Of a stretch of 64,000 nucleotides of DNA, positions 61,376-64,000 are shown piece after piece. The DNA is from Luminiphilus sp. (GTDB lineage Bacteria > Pseudomonadota > Gammaproteobacteria > Pseudomonadales > Halieaceae): NCBI GenBank assembly GCA_029242325.1, contig JAQWUD010000016.1, positions 124,001 to 188,000 on the forward strand, written 5' to 3'. Both the position numbers and the translations under genes were made by a program. The notes below the pieces were generated by a model that ran no database searches, was not told the origin of the DNA, and saw only the letters and a program-made list of their open reading frames with translations. How positions within the stretch are numbered: the first letter of the stretch is position 1; each line of letters begins with the position of its first letter.

Positions 61376-62563
61376 CTAAAGCACTGACGCTACGGCATCA
61401 ACTACCCGAGGAAGATTACGCGCGTTGAGCCCCGCTACATTGATGCGCGAAGAGTCAAGCATGTAAACAGACTGCTCGGTCCTCAGGCGTTGCGCCTGCT
61501 CTACAGAAAGGCCGAGGAACGAAAACATCCCGTTCTCTTTGCCAATAAAATCAAAATTCCGCCCCGTAGTGGCGGCCAGCGCATCGCGAAAATCTATGCG
61601 GAGCCCATTGATCCGCTCACAGATCTGCGCGAGCTCCACTTGCCAACTCGCTCGCAACTCAGGAGAGGACAGCACGCGCCCGGCCAGCAGCGCGCCATGG
61701 GCAGGCGGCATTGAATAAACACGCCTCGCCGCGGCAATCGCCTGACTGGTCATTGCATCGGCTGCGCGAGCATCACCGCCAACAAATACCACTGCGCCGG
61801 CACGCTCACGATACAGGCCAATATTTTTTGAGGAAGAGACGGCAATAATCATCTCGGGAACCCGCTCAAGGATGGCGCGAAGCCCTGCGGCGTCCTCTTC
61901 TAGTCCGGCCCCCATCCCCTGATACGCGAAATCAATCATTGGGAGCAGATGCCGCTCCGCCAACAATTCTGCCAACGCTCCCCACTGCGCCAAACTGGGG
62001 TCAACACCGCTCGGGTTGTGGCAACAACCATGAAGCAGTACGACGTCCCCGGCTGCGGCTGAATCCAGATCTGCGAGCATCGCCTCAAAATCCAACCCCC
62101 TCAGCTCGGGTGAATAATATCGGTAGGTCTTAAATTGCAGGCCGACAGAGCCCATCAATGGAATATGAACCGGCCATGTAGGATCGCTGACCCATACGGT
62201 GGCTCCCGGCGCAGCCGCGAACAGGACCTCGGCCCCGAGGCGGACCGCGCCGCATCCTCCAGGCGTTTGGACGGCAGACACTCTGTCGCCCAGCGTTTTC
62301 CCCGTTGCGGTTCCTAACACCAAGGCACAGATACCAGAGACATAGTCGGCATCACCCTGCGGGGGCATGTAGACTTTCGTCTGCTCCTCTCCCACCAGAC
62401 TTTGCTGTGCCTGCTTCACCGCTTCAAATACAGGGCACAGGCCCGATTCATCCATATACACACCCAAAGTCAGATCAACCTTGTCGGGGTCTGGGTCCGC
62501 CCGGCAGGCAGCGGCAAGACCCAATATAGAATCGGGTGGGAGAATCGGAAGCGAATCAAACAC
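61376..62563 (-). CDS. Aromatic/aspartate aminotransferase (class I, subgroup alpha)
   Basis: A 395-residue fold-type I aminotransferase of the AspC/TyrB group. The PLP lysine is Lys246 in SSSKNIGLYRER. Asn183 is in CHNPSGVDP, and Asp211 and Tyr214 are in DFAYQGMG. VDLTLGVYMDESG is the usual N-terminal signature. The group transfers amino groups from aspartate or aromatic amino acids to 2-oxoglutarate; the preferred substrate cannot be decided by eye. It ends 11 bp from the convergent uup gene. Confidence 0.92.
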   Translation of the reverse strand: MFDSLPILPPDSILGLAAACRADPDPDKVDLTLGVYMDESGLCPVFEAVKQAQQSLVGEEQTKVYMPPQGDADYVSGICALVLGTATGKTLGDRVSAVQTPGGCGAVRLGAEVLFAAAPGATVWVSDPTWPVHIPLMGSVGLQFKTYRYYSPELRGLDFEAMLADLDSAAAGDVVLLHGCCHNPSGVDPSLAQWGALAELLAERHLLPMIDFAYQGMGAGLEEDAAGLRAILERVPEMIIAVSSSKNIGLYRERAGAVVFVGGDARAADAMTSQAIAAARRVYSMPPAHGALLAGRVLSSPELRASWQVELAQICERINGLRIDFRDALAATTGRNFDFIGKENGMFSFLGLSVEQAQRLRTEQSVYMLDSSRINVAGLNARNLPRVVDAVASVL

Positions 62564-62674
62564 GAAAAAACCTCATGGCCGTGACTGAAATAACCGAGCA
62601 GAGTATGCGCGAGTACCCGAGGGTGCTACAAGCCCTGTTATCCTCTCCCGACCGAGACTAATCCAACCTTGAAC

Positions 62675-63418
62675 ATGTCGACAAAACAGACCCCGCCCAC
62701 CGACACGCTTTTCGCTGAACCGCTAGCAGACCCCGGCCTGTTTACCTTTAACGATGCGGTCGCGTCTGTCTTCCCTGATATGATAAATCGTTCTGTTCCG
62801 GGCTACTCCACCGTCGTTGCCATGACCGGTGTACTGGCCTCGCAACACGCTCGTCCAGGATCTCGTATTTATGATCTGGGCTGCTCCTGGGGGGCCTCAC
62901 TGCTCTCTGCAGCACGAGAGCCTGCATGCGGCAGCTGCGAGCTGATTGGAATAGACAATTCAGCCGCCATGCTCACTCAGGCCAAACTCCATCTGGCCTC
63001 GCTACCAGAAGGTAAGCGTATTTCCTTCAAACAAGCAAACATCATCGATGCCAATTTGGATAATGCTAGTGTAGTGATCCTGAATTACACGCTGCAATTT
63101 ATCCCTGTCGCTCAAAGAGCAGCTCTCCTGAACCGGATTCGACAAGCAATGAGCCCCGGCGATGTACTGATACTTTCGGAGAAGCTGACCTTGCCAGATA
63201 AACGTCTCAACGATTATCTGATCGATCTGCACCACGACTTCAAACGGCAACAGGGGTATAGCGATCTACAGATCGCTCAAAAGCGGCAGGCGCTTGAGGA
63301 TGTGCTGGTGCCAGAAACTCGGCAAGCGCATATTGATCGGCTCGATACAGTCGGATTCAGCCGCAGCGACACCTGGTTCCAGTGCCTCAATTTTGCGTCG
63401 ATGATCGCCATCGCATGA
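62675..63418 (+). CDS. cmoA: Carboxy-S-adenosyl-L-methionine synthase
   Basis: About 247 residues. CmoA converts SAM and prephenate to carboxy-SAM. Signatures are VASVFPDMINRSVPGYSTVV, the cofactor loop YDLGCSWGASLLS, and HHDFKRQQGYSDLQIAQKR. The ATG at 62675 was chosen; an in-frame TTG two codons earlier is also possible. It overlaps cmoB by 4 nt. Together they make 5-carboxymethoxyuridine-type wobble modifications (cmo5U34). Confidence 0.95.
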   Translation: MSTKQTPPTDTLFAEPLADPGLFTFNDAVASVFPDMINRSVPGYSTVVAMTGVLASQHARPGSRIYDLGCSWGASLLSAAREPACGSCELIGIDNSAAMLTQAKLHLASLPEGKRISFKQANIIDANLDNASVVILNYTLQFIPVAQRAALLNRIRQAMSPGDVLILSEKLTLPDKRLNDYLIDLHHDFKRQQGYSDLQIAQKRQALEDVLVPETRQAHIDRLDTVGFSRSDTWFQCLNFASMIAIA

Positions 63419-64000
63419 CACTTCCCCCCGAACTGACTTCGGACTGGGCCGCACTGTCATCACGCTGGACAGACGAGGCGCTGCAGGCCTGGCTCGACCC
63501 GCTCCGTGACGAATTCCAACGCGGTTTATCGGTGACACGGCACGGAGACCTGCCTCGCTGGCGGGCGGCGCTTTCCCGCTTACCAGAGCTTCCCGCGGGC
63601 CAGCTGCAACTCGACGCGCCGCGAGTTGGCTTGAACGGGTGGGCACCTCAGGCCGATCTCGAGCGTCTTGAAACTGCACTGAAGGGGCTGCACCCCTGGC
63701 GCAAAGGGCCATTCGAACTACTTGGCCTGCACATCGATACGGAGTGGCAGTCTGACTGGAAGTGGGACCGACTCAAACCAGCGCTTGCAACCCTCGAGGG
63801 CAAACGCGTGCTGGATGTGGGCTGCGGCAATGGGTATCACTGTTGGCGTATGTTGGGTGAGGGTGCAAAAGAAGTCATCGGCATCGACCCGACACCACTG
63901 TTTCTCATGCAATTCAAGGCCATTCAGAAGTATCTGCAACAACCCAACATCCACCTGTTGCCGTTGAGATTGGAGGCCATGCCATCACACCTGCCGGTCT
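63415..64000 (+). CDS. cmoB: tRNA U34 carboxymethyltransferase, N-terminal part
   Basis: The gene starts with ATGA overlap on cmoA and runs off the right edge after about 195 codons, so the C-terminal third is not visible. Diagnostic stretches are HPWRKGPFELLGLHIDTEW, SDWKWDRLKP and the SAM-type loop VLDVGCGNGYHCWRMLG. CmoB transfers the carboxymethyl group from carboxy-SAM to 5-hydroxyuridine-34 of tRNA. Confidence 0.95.
   Translation, partial: MTLPPELTSDWAALSSRWTDEALQAWLDPLRDEFQRGLSVTRHGDLPRWRAALSRLPELPAGQLQLDAPRVGLNGWAPQADLERLETALKGLHPWRKGPFELLGLHIDTEWQSDWKWDRLKPALATLEGKRVLDVGCGNGYHCWRMLGEGAKEVIGIDPTPLFLMQFKAIQKYLQQPNIHLLPLRLEAMPSHLPV

Noticed and set aside
1-64000. CRISPR arrays, rRNA operon or replication origin
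   Set aside because: No regularly spaced repeats, no rRNA-like sequence and no DnaA-box cluster were noticed when reading through the window.

Overview
The window is a chromosomal segment of a Pseudomonas-like marine gammaproteobacterium. The protein sequences and the moderately high GC suggest the Cellvibrionales/Halieaceae (OM60/NOR5-type) group, but this is inferred from gene order and protein style and not from a marker tree. Two long runs keep the ancestral gene order known from Pseudomonas: rpoN-hpf-ptsN-rapZ-npr ... yhdP-maf-mreDCB / gatCAB, and moeB-prmC-prfA-hemA / TPR lipoprotein-lolB-ispE-tRNA-Gln-prs-rplY-pth-ychF. Near the right end are ctaA, uup, an aromatic/aspartate aminotransferase and cmoAB.

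Layout. 1-4.5 kb: end of rpoN, ribosome hibernation factor, nitrogen-PTS genes, mgtE, darP. 4.4-11.2 kb (minus strand): mreB-mreC-mreD-maf-yhdP. 11.4-19.5 kb: gatCAB, an Smr protein, a CysZ-like protein, rhlB, a MATE pump, moeB. 18.7-29.5 kb: translation termination, haem, lipoprotein sorting, isoprenoid, PRPP and ribosomal genes. 29.5-31 kb: an orphan biotin-dependent carboxyltransferase.

Accessory region 1 (31.1-35.2 kb). A degenerate integrative element of about 4.0 kb sits in the 3' end of an elongator tRNA-Met gene. A perfect 50-bp direct repeat bounds it (31145-31194 and 35143-35192). It holds a tyrosine-recombinase remnant beside the tRNA and an AT-richer three-gene set: sugar amidotransferase, HisF-like and HisH-like. 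Such trios put nitrogen onto surface nonulosonic or uronic acid sugars. The HisF homologue has Gln at position 130, where the catalytic Asp is expected.

Accessory region 2 (35.5-49 kb). An isocitrate-dehydrogenase-like gene has a tandem duplication of its central catalytic segment. Next come scars (IS91-family transposase fragment, decayed small gene, small membrane ORF) and a tightly packed eight-gene minus-strand operon. The operon encodes two PhyH-type dioxygenases, an MFS transporter, an M20 amidohydrolase, a diaminopropionate-lyase-like PLP enzyme, an Asp/Glu-racemase-family protein, an M24 hydrolase and a dimethylglycine/sarcosine-dehydrogenase-like flavoprotein. It looks like a catabolic pathway for an N-methylated, amide-bonded amino compound, perhaps an osmolyte. 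Part of it resembles the ectoine-utilisation (eut/doe) set without being that set. Same-strand IS91-family remnants lie on both sides.

Accessory region 3 (49.1-58.3 kb). This is a laminarin (beta-1,3-glucan) locus: a GPH-type sugar transporter, a large GH149/GH161-like phosphorylase and a secreted malectin-GH16 laminarinase. The GH16 gene is broken twice, at an A8 tract and by a 5-bp tandem duplication inside the catalytic EIDxxE motif. Next to it is an NtrC-type response regulator that lacks a recognisable GAFTGA motif.
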